This document shows, piece after piece, positions 35,361-46,382 of a stretch of 64,000 bases of DNA. Source of the DNA: Pontederia crassipes (taxonomy: Eukaryota; Streptophyta; Magnoliopsida; Commelinales; Pontederiaceae); assembly GCA_030549335.1 (NCBI GenBank), contig CM060195.1:1599501-1663500 (forward strand), given 5' to 3'. Both the position numbers and the translations under genes were made by a program. Every line of letters starts with the position of its first letter. Positions within the stretch are counted from its first letter, which is position 1. Below the pieces are notes generated by a model that saw only the letters and a list, made by a program, of their open reading frames with translations, was not told the DNA's origin and ran no database searches.

Positions 35361-35431
35361 TGCACCAGCCGGGAATCGAACCCGGGTCTGTACCGTGGCA
35401 GGGTACTATTCTACCACTAGACCACTGGTGC
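35361..35431 (-). tRNA. tRNA-Gly (GCC)
   Basis: The minus strand reads GCACCAGTGG...CCCGGCTGGTGCA, 71 bases. Acceptor arms GCACCAG/CTGGTGC pair, the D-arm contains TAGTGGTAGAAT (A box), the anticodon loop is CTGCCAC with anticodon GCC, and the T-arm is GGGTTCGATTCCC (B box). No intron. No CCA is encoded, as expected for a nuclear gene. A run of five T on the transcribed sense strand (plus 35,352-35,356 as A) just after the 3' end serves as the RNA polymerase III terminator. Confidence 0.97.
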
Positions 35432-36272
35432 TTTTTGTTTTTAATATTTTCAGTATCAATTTCATATAAAGTCCAATTACATGCTTACACCAATGCAATT
35501 AATGCTCACCACCTCGTTTCCTTTTTTTCTTTACTTCACCATCTATCATATCATACCGGCGGCCAAGTGCATTCCTCTTGCCCCTTCTGCCGAGGACTCA
35601 CAGCGACGACGGAGACTAACTGTGGTCGGCGACGGCACTAAGACTGCCGCCCCTTGCTGCTAGCTCCCTCTCGTCGTTGCTCCGCCCGCGGCTTCTACCA
35701 CCCCTGCCCTTGCTTGCCCACGGCTGCTCTTCCTTCCCCTTCGCGCCGCCTTCTTGTCGGTTGCTTCTTCTTCGACGTTGCCAAGGAAAAGATTGTATCG
35801 TCCGAGTTACGACGCCATTTGATCCCAATTCTCTTTATTTGACTGATTCCCTAGATTTTTTTATCAACACGAGCACCTTAACTTTGAAGTGTATGGGTGG
35901 CCTTCTTCACGTGGATGTTTAAAACATCTGGAGAGAGGCGATGTGTGCTGCATTCAGGTACTTTTCGGCTTTCTCATTTGCCTTCTTTCGTCCGTTATGG
36001 TCGTTTTCTGTCTGCATCTCGACTGCTTGATAAAATTCGTAAGAGAAAAATGATTCACATTTCCCATGATTCCTTCCCGTCCGATGGGCGAGCGTTGCGT
36101 TCGTTAAATCTGCTAAACAACGTTTTTGTCCCTTTTGCTAAAGCGCATTGATCTTTGGATGCCTTTTTGTTTCGTAAGTTCTGAATTTTAGTATTTTGGT
36201 TTCCCCTTTTTTTTTTTCTTTTAACTTTCAGGATTAGCGAAAGCTAATATTCTTATATGTTTGATTAGTTTG
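35432..36272 (+). promoter_or_regulatory. PYR4 promoter and 5' leader region
   Basis: Between the tRNA and the PYR4 start. A C/T-rich block (35,560-35,790) is the likely promoter or leader. A donor-like CAG|GTACTTTT at 35,957 and an acceptor-like CTTTCAG near 36,231 suggest a 5' UTR intron; this is inferred, as no transcript is available. Frames in the block have no recognisable protein. Confidence 0.4.
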
Positions 36273-39200
36273 ATGCAGACTCTTGGCTCTACCAATCAAT
36301 TCTGCACAGGATTCAGTGGCTCTTCACTGACCCTATCATCTCGTCTATCAGGATCCACTGCTCGACGTTTGAATCTGAAGTGTCCCAAATCAGTGACCGA
36401 AGCGAGCATGGAACTATCTATAACGAAGCCCGACGACTGGCACCTTCATTTGCGTGATGGTCAGATTCTGGAAGCAGTTGTGCCGCATAGGTTCGGTTTG
36501 TTCCACTTATTCTTTTTGGGTGTTTCTTTGTTGTTCTTGGAGTGTGCCTCATGCTTGCGACATGTAGTGCAAGGCAATTTGGAAGAGCAATTATTATGCC
36601 AAATTTGAAGCCTCCCATCACCACCACAGCAGCTGCTGTAGCTTATCGAGAATCTATCTTGAAGGCACTACCTCCTGATAGTGATTTCAATCCTCTGATG
36701 ACCCTTTACCTGACTGATAATACAAGTCCGGAGGAAATCAAACTTGCAAGTGAGTTCTGCTCCAAACAGCCTATGTATTGATCTCATGTGTGAGTTTTTG
36801 CATTTCCTTGTTCACATGGTACTAGTACTTGTTTCCTCCTACATCTATCTTTTGTAAACAATCTAATACACTTCTTATCGAAAAAAACAATCTAATAAAT
36901 ACACTAATGAATGTCTTGGCAAAGATGATGATAGTGTGAATAGTACAATTGATAGTTCATTTTTTTCTTGTTAAACATCTCCTAACTTATAACTTTTTTT
37001 AAAAATCTAACCTTAAACTATAAATTTACAAATTTTAGGCCTGCAACTTATTCAAATTTAACACTTAGGTCCTTCCGTTAAATTTAATCCACAATTATTC
37101 TAATCTTTTTTCTAATAATTGTGAAATGAAATGTATTTTTACCCTTACTCTTTATCACAATAAAAGTATCTGAAAAATAAAAAAAACAATATGGGTAAAA
37201 GTATTATTTAATAATAATAATTTATGTAATATTATGCCCATGTTAAATTTTAATTTTTTATAATTTTTTATATTGAAAAAGTAAGTGCAAAAATGACATT
37301 TCACGATTATAAAATAGAACTTAATAGAATTCAGATTAAAGTTAATGAATGACACAAGTTTCAAATTTGGATAAATTCAAATTATCAAAATTTGTGAATT
37401 TATGGTTTAGGATTAGATGTGGAAAAAAGTTTCAGGGAGTTGAAATAACACTATTTTTTAGAGGGACAACTGGTAGTTCGTTCCTCTCAGAAAAAAAATG
37501 GTAGTTAATTGAAATTTAATTCATATGGTGTTAAACTTTCAGGAAACAGTGGAGTTGTTGTAGCTGTAAAACTATATCCTGCTGGAGCAACTACAAATTC
37601 TCAAGATGGGGTCACAGACATATGGGTGAAATGTCTTCCTGTCCTTGAAGAGATGGCTAGACAAAATATGCCATTGCTGGTAAATATCACTTGTTGATTG
37701 ACCTATCATTTTGTTTCTGTTGTCTAAAGGAACTTTTATTGTGCTTCAACATATTAGAAATTTTGGTCTAAAACAATGGATTCTACCTAATTATAAACAT
37801 TGAATACACGTATCCTTGACTTTATAGGGGTCTACTAGTGGACATCTCATAATCAAATTAACCTTGTTTTTCTTACCCTTCACATCATAGGTTACTACAA
37901 GACCATAAATTCAAATTTTTTTCTACTATGTTTAGTGGTATGTTTCACACAATGACCATGCAATTGCTTACATGTTTAATTGATATCCATGCTCATCAAA
38001 TTCATGCTTTCCATAGTTCTTCGCACATGCCTTATTTGAGAGGAAACTTTTTATGTTGACCATGCCAATAAATATACTTGAAAGCTATGTTATATCAAGT
38101 CCTTTTATCACATGTATCTTTTTCCTTTTGAATTATTTCTAGGCAGTTTTATATTTTGATTATTTTTTTCCCTTATTGGAAACTGAAACCGTTACTAATA
38201 GAGCGAAATGGCGTCGTATGATCCATGTAGCCGACCCCACCTAGTGGGATAAGGCTTTGTTGTTGTTGTATTGGAAACTGAAACCATCTAAACTTATTTA
38301 CTGGGCTGAAACTTGCATACAGGTGCACGGGGAGGTTACAGATCCAAATGTTGATACATTTGATCGAGAAAAGGTCTTCATTGAGACCATTTTAGCACCA
38401 CTGGTACAGAAGCTTCCTCATCTAAAAATCGTCATGGAGCACATTACTACTAAGGATGCAGTTAAATTTATTGAATCTTGTACTGAAGGTGAGTTCCTAT
38501 TTCTTTCTTCTTGTTTATTTAAATTTCATTAAGTTTGAATGATGCATCAAACTATATTCATTACTTAGGTTCTGTTGCTGCAACTGTGACACCACAGCAC
38601 CTTCTCCTTAACAGAAATGCACTATTTCAAGGGGGACTTCAACCTCATAATTATTGTCTTCCAGTACTGAAGCGAGAAATTCATAGTATGTTCAGTTGTT
38701 TTCTTCAAAATTCGAGAAAATCTCACCTCTCACTTTCAATTGATTTATATGCTTTAATTTTTATTATCAACTGCCGTCAAAAGCTAAATTCTTTATTGAG
38801 AATTAAGCATAACTGATGTTCTTTAAGTTGTCTTTTGATGATCACTTGAAGGGCAAGCGATAGTATCAGCTGTGACGAGTGGCAGCAGGCGATATTTTCT
38901 TGGGACTGATAGTGCCCCACATGATAAATTAAAAAAGGAATGCCCTTGTGGATGTGCTGGCATATTCAGCGCTCCAATAGCATTATCTCTTTATGCCAAG
39001 GCTTTTGAACAGGTAACATGTGGCCTTCATTTTAGCTCACTATATTCCAAGAATAACAAAGAAACAAGAAATCATTACCCCGGAGACATACATATTTTAA
39101 GTCTCATACTTTTGTGTCATACATGAATTTGCCTTGTTTGATTGAAGAACCTTGAATACTCCCACCACCAATACAATTTTACTCGTGTCTATATTACCAT

Positions 39201-39967
39201 TCATACAAAGGGAACATGTCATCCTAGACAGAAAGTACACTTTTCCTTGCTTTCAGTGTAGAGTTTATTATATCCTATTATTTATTGAAGACCATTGACT
39301 TTACGTTGAGAACATTCGTTACCTGCACTCGTGATTTAAGAGAACACATCAGTGTTATTTTTTTACAATGATAATTTTAAGAGAACATTCGTAACTCCGC
39401 CTATGTTTTATAGCCGGTCCCAAGCCCGGATAAAGGAGGAGGGTTTGTGTTAGGCCCCGACAGTCAGCGTAAAACTCCGTCGAATCGCATGAACATGGAT
39501 CAACGGATCAACGAATGCGAAATGACGTCGTATGATCCATGTAGCCGACCCCACCTAGTGGGATAAGGCTTTGTTGTTGTTGTTGTTGTTTACGAGGAAG
39601 ATAACAATCCTTTTCAACTGTGACCTACTATGTTTATCACCTATATTGCAATTTATTATCAGTGTTTACGTTTTGGCATACTCTGACAAGACAGAACATA
39701 TTAGCAATATCTTTATGTTGTTAACAAGGCAATAGAGAAACAACTTATGTTTAAACTATTTGCATTTTCTAGGCTGGTGCTCTCGACAAACTAGAGGCAT
39801 TTGCAAGTTTTAATGGCCCAGATTTTTATGGACTCCCCAGAAATGCTCAAAAGATTTTATTGAGAAAGAGCCCATGGACAGTGCCGGAGTCTTACCCATA
39901 TGCATCTGGAGAAATCATACCAATGTTCTCAGGACAGAATATTGAATGGCTTCCATGTGAAGATTAA
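36273..39967 (+). CDS. PYR4: dihydroorotase (pyrimidine biosynthesis), seven exons
   Basis: Exons 36,273-36,490; 36,568-36,749; 37,543-37,679; 38,323-38,488; 38,569-38,685; 38,852-39,012; 39,773-39,967 join in frame to 391 residues; all introns are GT-AG. Dihydroorotase closes carbamoyl-aspartate to dihydroorotate, the third step of UMP synthesis; plant enzymes are of the bacterial PyrC type and plastid-targeted. Visible zinc-site residues: H57 and H59 (WHLHLRDG), K143 (VKLYPAG, the carbamylated Lys), H181 (LVHGEV), H219 (VMEHIT) and D293 (GTDSAPH). The first 45 residues are Ser/Thr/Arg-rich, as expected of a transit peptide. Start: first ATG in this frame; a second ([11 protein letters not shown], residue 46) would give a form without the leader. 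Introns 2, 3 and 6 carry transposon insertions, but the coding sequence is undamaged. Confidence 0.95.
36856..36897 (+). mobile_element. tail-only LINE-like micro-insertion in PYR4 intron 2
   Basis: Direct repeat AAACAATCTAATA (36,856-36,868 and 36,885-36,897) encloses 16 bases, CACTTCTTATCGAAAA. This resembles the end of the local L1 (CCTTCTCAAAA) only loosely. Confidence 0.45.
36969..37450. mobile_element. TIR element in PYR4 intron 2
   Basis: The left arm (TGTTAAACATCTCC..., AACTATAAATTTACAAATTTT, TTCCGTTAAATTTAATCC) and the reverse complement of the right arm (TGTTATTTCAACTCCC..., AACCATAAATTCACAAATTTT, ATTAACTTTAATCTG) align over some 150 bases. The AT-rich centre has no coding capacity, so it is non-autonomous. 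The arms share the motif style of the 8.2 and 44.7 kb elements but are not close copies. Confidence 0.7.
37471..37506 (+). mobile_element. possible tail-only LINE-like micro-insertion (PYR4 intron 2)
   Basis: TGGTAGTT at 37,471-37,478 and 37,499-37,506 encloses CGTTCCTCTCAGAAAAAAAA. The duplication is only 8 bp, so this is a weaker case. Confidence 0.4.
38174..38285 (+). mobile_element. 5'-truncated RTE LINE tail in PYR4 intron 3
   Basis: The 17-bp direct repeat TATTGGAAACTGAAACC (38,174-38,190 and 38,269-38,285) encloses 78 bases that match the last part of the RTE element at 40.9-43.8 kb, from GTTACTAATAGAGCG to the (TTG)n tail. A target duplication, 5' truncation and intact tail are what target-primed reverse transcription leaves. 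Confidence 0.92.
39393..39589 (+). mobile_element. short RTE-derived element (5' end joined to 3' tail), PYR4 intron 6
   Basis: About 130 bases beginning AACTCCGCCTATGTTTTATAG lead straight to the RTE 3' end (AAATGACGTCG..., CCCCACCTAGTGGGATAAGG, (TTG)n). The coding region is absent. The same join occurs at 57,781-57,961 on the minus strand. GGATCAACG is doubled at the join here. Confidence 0.75.
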
Positions 39968-40944
39968 AAAATTTTCTTTTGCATTTACTTGTGATACTAG
40001 ACACCTAACAATAACGCAGTTGTGGTAACAACAACGCGGTTGTGGTGATCTTTTTAATCTTATTTCTTTGGCAGTTCTTTGGCAGCATACATCTCTTATA
40101 GAAATGCTTGTCAAGAGTTTGGATTCTATCCTGTTATGAAACATGGCGGAAGTGCTCGTTTTTATTAATTTAAGAGAGCGCTTTTGAAGATATTGTCTGA
40201 TTGGTATGTTGATAAACTTCATGAGATGCATACATTTGTCTACCCTGGATGCCTCTCGGTTTTTTCTGTCTCTTTCTGTCTCCTAAATGTGAATTAGGAT
40301 GAGAAGATGTTACAAAAATTTAATATATGCTTAACTTCGAATTGATTTATTTATATCACTTATGCGTCCATGTTTTCATGTAGTTTATCTTTTTCCTGTT
40401 GTTAGCAACAGATTTTCTACTTGTTCGCACCATGATGTTATAATGGATTTTAGTTGTTGCACGATGCATACCGTTTGTGCTTTGATAAGGACAACTTTTA
40501 CTTCAAACTACATGTACACAGAATTCTGGATAGTTCTACTGAAATATGATGGAGCATTCGAGCTGGTATTGTTGTCTCTTGTTGCTTGAAATTTTAGTGT
40601 CTATATACCAAAATGAAAGTGTACATAAGTCAGAATTAGTGATCATTTTAATTTCTGTAACGTTTGGCATTGTTGCAATTAAAATTGATCAAATTTTTAA
40701 GTAGATTACAAGCAATTTTATATAATTTATGTGTTAGTCAAACTGAATTACACAAACATTTGCTCCCATCGACATATATTTTATATGATTTCCTCTTGTG
40801 GTTCTTTCGATGAAAAAAAATACCATTGACGTAGTATAACAAAAACTGTGAATATAAATTCTTAATTCAATTAAAATTAATACTTCAACTGCTTCATTAA
40901 GAAATAGGTTGTTTATAGCTGATAATACGTCACAGGAAAAGTGC
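39968..40944. other. PYR4 3' flank, no gene seen
   Basis: Contains the PYR4 3' UTR and spacer up to the RTE element. A 20-bp-scale repeat ACAATAACGCAGTTGTGGT / ACAACGCGGTTGTGGTG lies near 40,010-40,040. No coding signature. Confidence 0.4.
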
Positions 40945-43808
40945 AATAATTTTTTGGTCTCGAGGTGACACAAGTAATGGACCAGCGTAAGATTAGTATC
41001 TTATGCTTGCAAGAAACTAGATGGGTAGGAGAGGGAAGTAAAGAGATTAGGTTAAATGGTTCCAAACTTTGGTACACAGGTAAGGTAAATGGAAGGAATG
41101 GTGTTGGTATTATCGCGGATGCAGAATGGAGGAAGAATGTTGTGAAAGTTAAAAGGATTGAGGATCGAATCATATCCGTGAAAATAATTATTGGAAAGGA
41201 GACTATGAACATTATTAGTGCATATGCACCCCAAGTAGGAGCAGAATTACATCTCAAGGAGAAGTTTTGGGCAGATATGGAGGGTTTGATTGAAAGTATA
41301 CCAACACCCGAGAAAGTTTATATTGGGGGAGACCTTAATTGACATGTTGGTAAAGAGGCAGGACCACATGCAAGGGTTCATGGTGATTTTGGTTTTGGGG
41401 AGTTGAATGAGGAAGGACAAACTATTATTGATTTTTCTTTAGCATACGACCTTAAGATTATCAACACTTGTTTTAGGAAGAGAGAGGAACATTTAATCAC
41501 ATACAAAAGTGGAACTCATAGGTCTCAAATCGATTTTTTCTTGATAAGAAATACTGATAAAAGACGTTGCACTAATTGCAAAGTAATTCCTGGGCATGGG
41601 GTGACTACACAACATAGATTGTTAGTTCTTGATATGCAAATAAAATGTATAAAACCAAAATCCCGAACAGTTTTTTATCGAAAGATCAAGTGGTGGCAGT
41701 TAAAGGGGGAGAAGCGAGAGACTTTTAGAAGTAAGTTATTAGAGGAAAGTGTGTGGGAGTTAGAAGGAGATGCTAGTATCATGTGGAAGAATGTGGCAAA
41801 AAAGGTTGAAATGGTTGCTAAAGCCATTTTAGGAGAATCAAAAGGTTTTGGACCACGAGATAAGGAGACTTGGTGGTGGAATAAGGAGGTCCAAGAAAAG
41901 GTGCGTAATAAGAAGAATTGTTTCAAGGCGATACACTTGGACAATAGTTCTGACAATTGGGAAAAGTATCGTTTGGCGAAAAGGGAGGCTAAGAAGGCAG
42001 TTAGTGATGCCCGTGCTAAAGCATACGAGGGGTTTTATAAGGAGTTAGGGACAAAGGCGGGTGAACAAAGGATTTACAAGATTGCAAGGAACAAAGAGAA
42101 GGAGTCGAGAGATTTGGATCAAGTAAGATGCATAAAAAATGAAGTTGGCAAGGTTTTAGTTACTGAAGGAGATATTAAGAACAGATGGGAAGAGTATTTC
42201 TATAAGCTATTTAATGATGGATGTGAAGGTTCGCGTTGTGATTTGGAGGACTTGACAGTTAGCGAATGTGAGCTTAATAGGTCATTTTATCGTAGAATTA
42301 GAGTCTCGGAGGTTAGCGAAGCTCTTAAGAAAATGGAGAATGGTAAAGCCGTTGGACCGGATGGTATACCGATTGAAGTTTGAAAATGTTTAGGAGAAAA
42401 ATGTGTGTTGTGGTTATGTAAACTATTTAATGAGATTTTACGGTCGAAAAAGATGCCTGATGATTGGAGATTAAGTACATTAGTTCCTATTTACAAAAAT
42501 AAAGGGGATATTCAGAATTGTGCAAATTATAGAGGGATTAAACTTATGAGTCACACTATGAAATTATGGGAAAAAGTGATTGAGCATAGATTGACAATGG
42601 AGACTAGTATTTCTGAGAGACAATTTGGGTTCATGCCAGGAAGATCCACTACAGAGGCGATTTATTTACTAAGGGGGATGATGGAGAAGTATCGAAGTAG
42701 GAGAAGAGACTTACATATGGCTTTCATTGACTTAGAGAAGGCGTATGATCGGGTACCAAGGGATGTACTTTGGAAAGCCTTGCAAAAGAAGAGGGTGAAT
42801 GTTGCCTACATTAAGGTAATACAAGATATGTACGATGGGGCATTGACTAGGGTTAGGACACCCGGAGGTGAGACAAATGAATTTCCTATAGGAATTGGCA
42901 TACATCAAGGATCAGCTTTAAGCCCGTATCTATTTAACTTAGTTATCGATGCTATAACCGAGAGTATCACAGAGGAGGTACCTAAGTGCATGCTATTTGC
43001 GGATGATATAGTACTTTTAGCGGATTCAAGAAAAGAGATTAATACAAAATTGGAAATATGGAGAAATACGTTGGAGTCAAAGGATTTTCGTTTAAGTAGG
43101 AATAAAACAGAATATATACATAGCAATTTCACAAATAAACAACTTAGAGACGATTTGAAAGTTAGGCTAGGGGAGGATATAATTCCTCAAGTGACAAAGT
43201 TTAAATATTTAGGATCAATTGTAAGACAAGATGGTGAGATTGATGACGATGTTAATCATAGAATTCAAGCTAGTTGGTGTAAGTGGAGGAAAGCCACTGG
43301 AGTTATTTGTGATAGAAAAGTACCCAATAAAGTTAAAGGAAAATTCTATCGTACTGCTATAAGGCCAGCAGTGTTATATGGTAGTGAATGTTGGGCTATG
43401 AAGGGACAACATGAACGTAAAGTGGGGGTAGCCGAAATGAGGATGTTGAGATGGATGTGTGGTCATACAAGATTAGATAAGATTAGGAATGATCATATAC
43501 GTGAACGAGTCGGAGTGGCTCCTATTAGTGAGAAAATGGTAGAGAATCGTTTGAGATGGTTTGGTCATGTTCAGATAAGACCATTAGATGCGCCAGTAAG
43601 AAGAGTAGATCAAATAATCTGGAGTCCGATTAAAAGAGGGAGAGGGAGGCCAAGGCGGACACTTGGCGAACTAATAGAGCAAGATCTATTGGTGAATAAT
43701 ATACCGAAAGATTTGGTTACTAATAGAGCGGAATGACGTCGTATGATCCATGTAGCCGACCCCACCTAGTGGGATAAGGCTTTGTTGTTGTTGTTGTTGT
43801 TGTTGTTG
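40945..43808 (+). mobile_element. RTE-type LINE, 5'-truncated, nearly intact ORF
   Basis: One reading frame (in phase from 40,965 to 43,736) encodes an exonuclease-endonuclease-phosphatase domain then a reverse transcriptase. Endonuclease motifs: ILCLQETRW, ISAYAPQVG, GGDLN and QIDFFLIR. RT motifs: NYRGIKLMSHTMKLWE, FGFMPGRSTTEAIYLLR, AFIDLEKAYDRVPR, IHQGSALSPYLFNLVID and the catalytic FADDIVLLAD, then FKYLGSIVRQDG. The frame is stopped by TGA at 41,340 and 42,381 (and the C-terminus by TGA at 43,734, where related tails in this window have TGG). There is no frameshift. The 3' end is ...AGTGGGATAAGGC followed by a (TTG)n tail to 43,808. The 5' end stops near the start of the endonuclease; a target duplication was not resolved. 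Confidence 0.93.
40965..43736 (+). pseudogene. RTE endonuclease-reverse transcriptase ORF with in-frame TGA codons
   Basis: Open segments 40,965-41,342, 41,403-42,383 and 42,405-43,736 are all in the same frame. The domain order (endonuclease first, RT second, no separate gag-like ORF) and the trinucleotide tail identify the RTE clade. The first methionine of the family is lost with the 5' truncation. Three nonsense codons and no shifts mean recent arrival or low mutation load; as it stands, no full protein can be made. Confidence 0.9.
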
Positions 43809-44654
43809 AAATAGTCCAATATACTAAATCATCTCATGGCAGACAAAAAGTATTCGGGATGTGCGAAAAATACAGAGAGTACGTCAATTAAGTTTTAAAA
43901 TTCTTGAACACAATCACAGGAAAAAAGTTATCAAATCCACGAGAAAGCTAAGTAGTTCACCTAGGTATTAAATTACTCGAAGAAAGAACGACTAAAACCT
44001 ACTAGAAAATGGAAGTGAATATTGACTAACGCAAAGTAGAAATCACCAAGAAGGAAACACTTTAAGCAAATATTTTTTGGAAATTTTTGTTTAATCACAG
44101 AACTAAAGTATAGAACCACGAGTGATGAATGAATGAATGAAACTAACAGGATTTCGCCAAGGAATTGCTGGAGCACTGGAATTGCCGCCTATTCAGCTCG
44201 CACTCGATGAACAAGGAATGGATTATCTCAATAAAACACCTAAGCCCAATAATAATTCCTAGGATGCTGCTCGTCTCTTGGCTCACTGTGAAATGACCTT
44301 CTTAAGGTTGACATCACTTATGAGAATCTACTTGCCCACTTATCATTAGCAAGTAGACAAGAAACGGTCGTCTCAGCACAATCCTGGCATAAACTTAAAA
44401 ATGCAAACAGAGAGAAACAATCACTAAAAACGTTAGGCCATGTTTGATAGTAGAATGAGGATCAAAATAGAGTTTTATCTTGCTTTGTTCAAAATGAAGG
44501 ATAAGGAACTAAACTATCATTTTTAGAAAGTCATTTTTGTAGAAACAGTGTATTTTTTTATAGATAACCAATTCTTCTTTTAGCACAAATTGTTTATTCC
44601 TAGTTCAAACTGCCAATGCAAATAATTATTCATGAAATAAGGTACATAATTGAA
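43809..44654. other. no gene seen
   Basis: Flank of the RTE element. GGCCATGTTTGATAGTAGAATG near 44,436 is in the style of a hAT/PIF-type MITE end, but its partner was not found. Confidence 0.3.
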
Positions 44655-45147
44655 AGGATTATTTCCATAAATCACTCCTAAATTATTACGAATTTTCACA
44701 ACTATGAACTTATTTTTTTATCCCTAAACTATCACGACTTTTCCACTTTAGCCCTTTCGTCCACTTCTGCTATATTTTTTATTAGTTTTGATTTTTCTCA
44801 TTTATAAAAAGACTAAATAATAAATAGGAAAAATAGAAAAAAGAAAAAATATTCCTTGCGCCGGTCTCCCCCCCCCCCCCCCCCCAAATGCAGTCCTAAA
44901 AATTAAGTGTTCCAATATTTTATTACTTTTATTTTTATTTTGTATGTTTATTATTTGATGTATTATGAAAGGAAGGGTAATTTAGTCTTTTCATAAATGA
45001 GAAAAAAAACTAATAAAAAATGAAAGATTAAAATGAAAAAGTTGTAATAATTTAGGGATAAGAAAATAAGTTCGTACTTTGATATTAGATGTGAACAATC
45101 ATAATAATTTAAGAATGATTTATGAGACATAATAGGACTATCCAAAC
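44655..45147. mobile_element. TIR element with arms of about 200 bp
   Basis: The left arm (GGATTATTTCCATAAATCACTCC, CTAAATTATTACGA, ATGAACTTATTTT, CCTAAACTATCACGACTTTT, TTATTAGTTTTGATTTTTCTC) aligns with the reverse complement of the right arm in the same order. The centre is a poly(C) run (about 44,868-44,885) plus 60-100 AT-rich bases, with no coding capacity: a foldback-type or MULE-like non-autonomous element. It is the most complete member of the family also seen at 8.2 and 13.4 kb. Confidence 0.75.
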
Positions 45148-46382
45148 CTTTGGAACTACATATTAGTCACTAAAGCTCCATGGGAGAAAAAGTAGCAAAA
45201 GGTTATCATCACGACCGGCATTCTTAACATTCAAAAAACATTGTAAACATATCCTACTTAAGAAAAACGGGTGCAAACGTAGACGATGTAGCTAGCAGAA
45301 AATAAAACAGCAGCTCCTCAGCTCCCTCAAATGGCGCATATCATCTCGTCCCCAAGATCGGCCGCCCCCTGAAGATGGAGTGGATCGCCCCCGTTTTTTA
45401 TCCTCCTAGGATTTCTTGCTTTGTTTCCCTTTTCAACATGCGTCTTAACTCCCCCTTGGCAGCTTATAGCGCAAAATCCCGTTAGGTGTGAAGTCTCAAA
45501 TTGTCTACGTTTAAAAGAGAGCAAGTAAGAGAGTATAGAAAATAAGTTGAACTAACGCAATATCAGACATTCAAACAAGGTATAAACAATAAGAAATATG
45601 CAAATAATGCATAAATGATATATATTATAGTTCAGCAAGGTATGAAACCAAGCTCAAATGCACTGAAGTATAGATAGACCATACATGTAATTCCTTGCCA
45701 TCAATAGTAAAGCGATTTTTGCTCGATTACGGAACCATCTTTCAAGTTGAGACCAGTGCACTCACTAGCATCGTCCAGACAGTCCGACCAAAATGAAAAG
45801 AGAAATTTAATGATGATCAATGGTACGGCTCAATTTTAAGATCGTATTAGTGCGACCTTCGCGCGGTACTCTTCAAACATACATTTTTTTTCTAGTTTGT
45901 TATCATTACACATGAAACACACTCGTTTTTGTGACGGCAGGTGATCTATGCTCGTTATTAGAGCATACTCATGTGTCCGCTTTTCATGGGAATATAGAAA
46001 TTATTGACAGCAAGAGTATTAATGACTTAATGTTACTTAAGCTGGAAGATTAGATCATGGCAAAGAAGAAATGATGGAATGGACAACAGGAAAGGGAGAC
46101 ATATGAGATGCAATTTAGGCGAGAATTTTCACAAGGGAAATACAATGAAATTACAAAAGGAATCATGGGCCGCGATTACAAGAAAATAGATGCACCAAAC
46201 CGTTCTCCTTGTCAATGGCTAAACTACATTACCCGGACCATATAATAACATGAAAGAGAAAAGGAGGATATAACAAATATTTTGGCATGGCAGGAAGCCC
46301 CGCAGTAAGACCGAGACAACAAAAAAAAATTGAATTATAACACCTTATGTTGAAAGATTGCAATCGTTGGTATTCGTTTACA
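45148..46382. other. 3' flank of the SCYL1-like gene, no other gene seen
   Basis: Includes the 3' UTR of the minus-strand gene. A GC-richer patch at 45,300-45,480 gives a short minus-strand frame without recognisable content. Confidence 0.35.
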
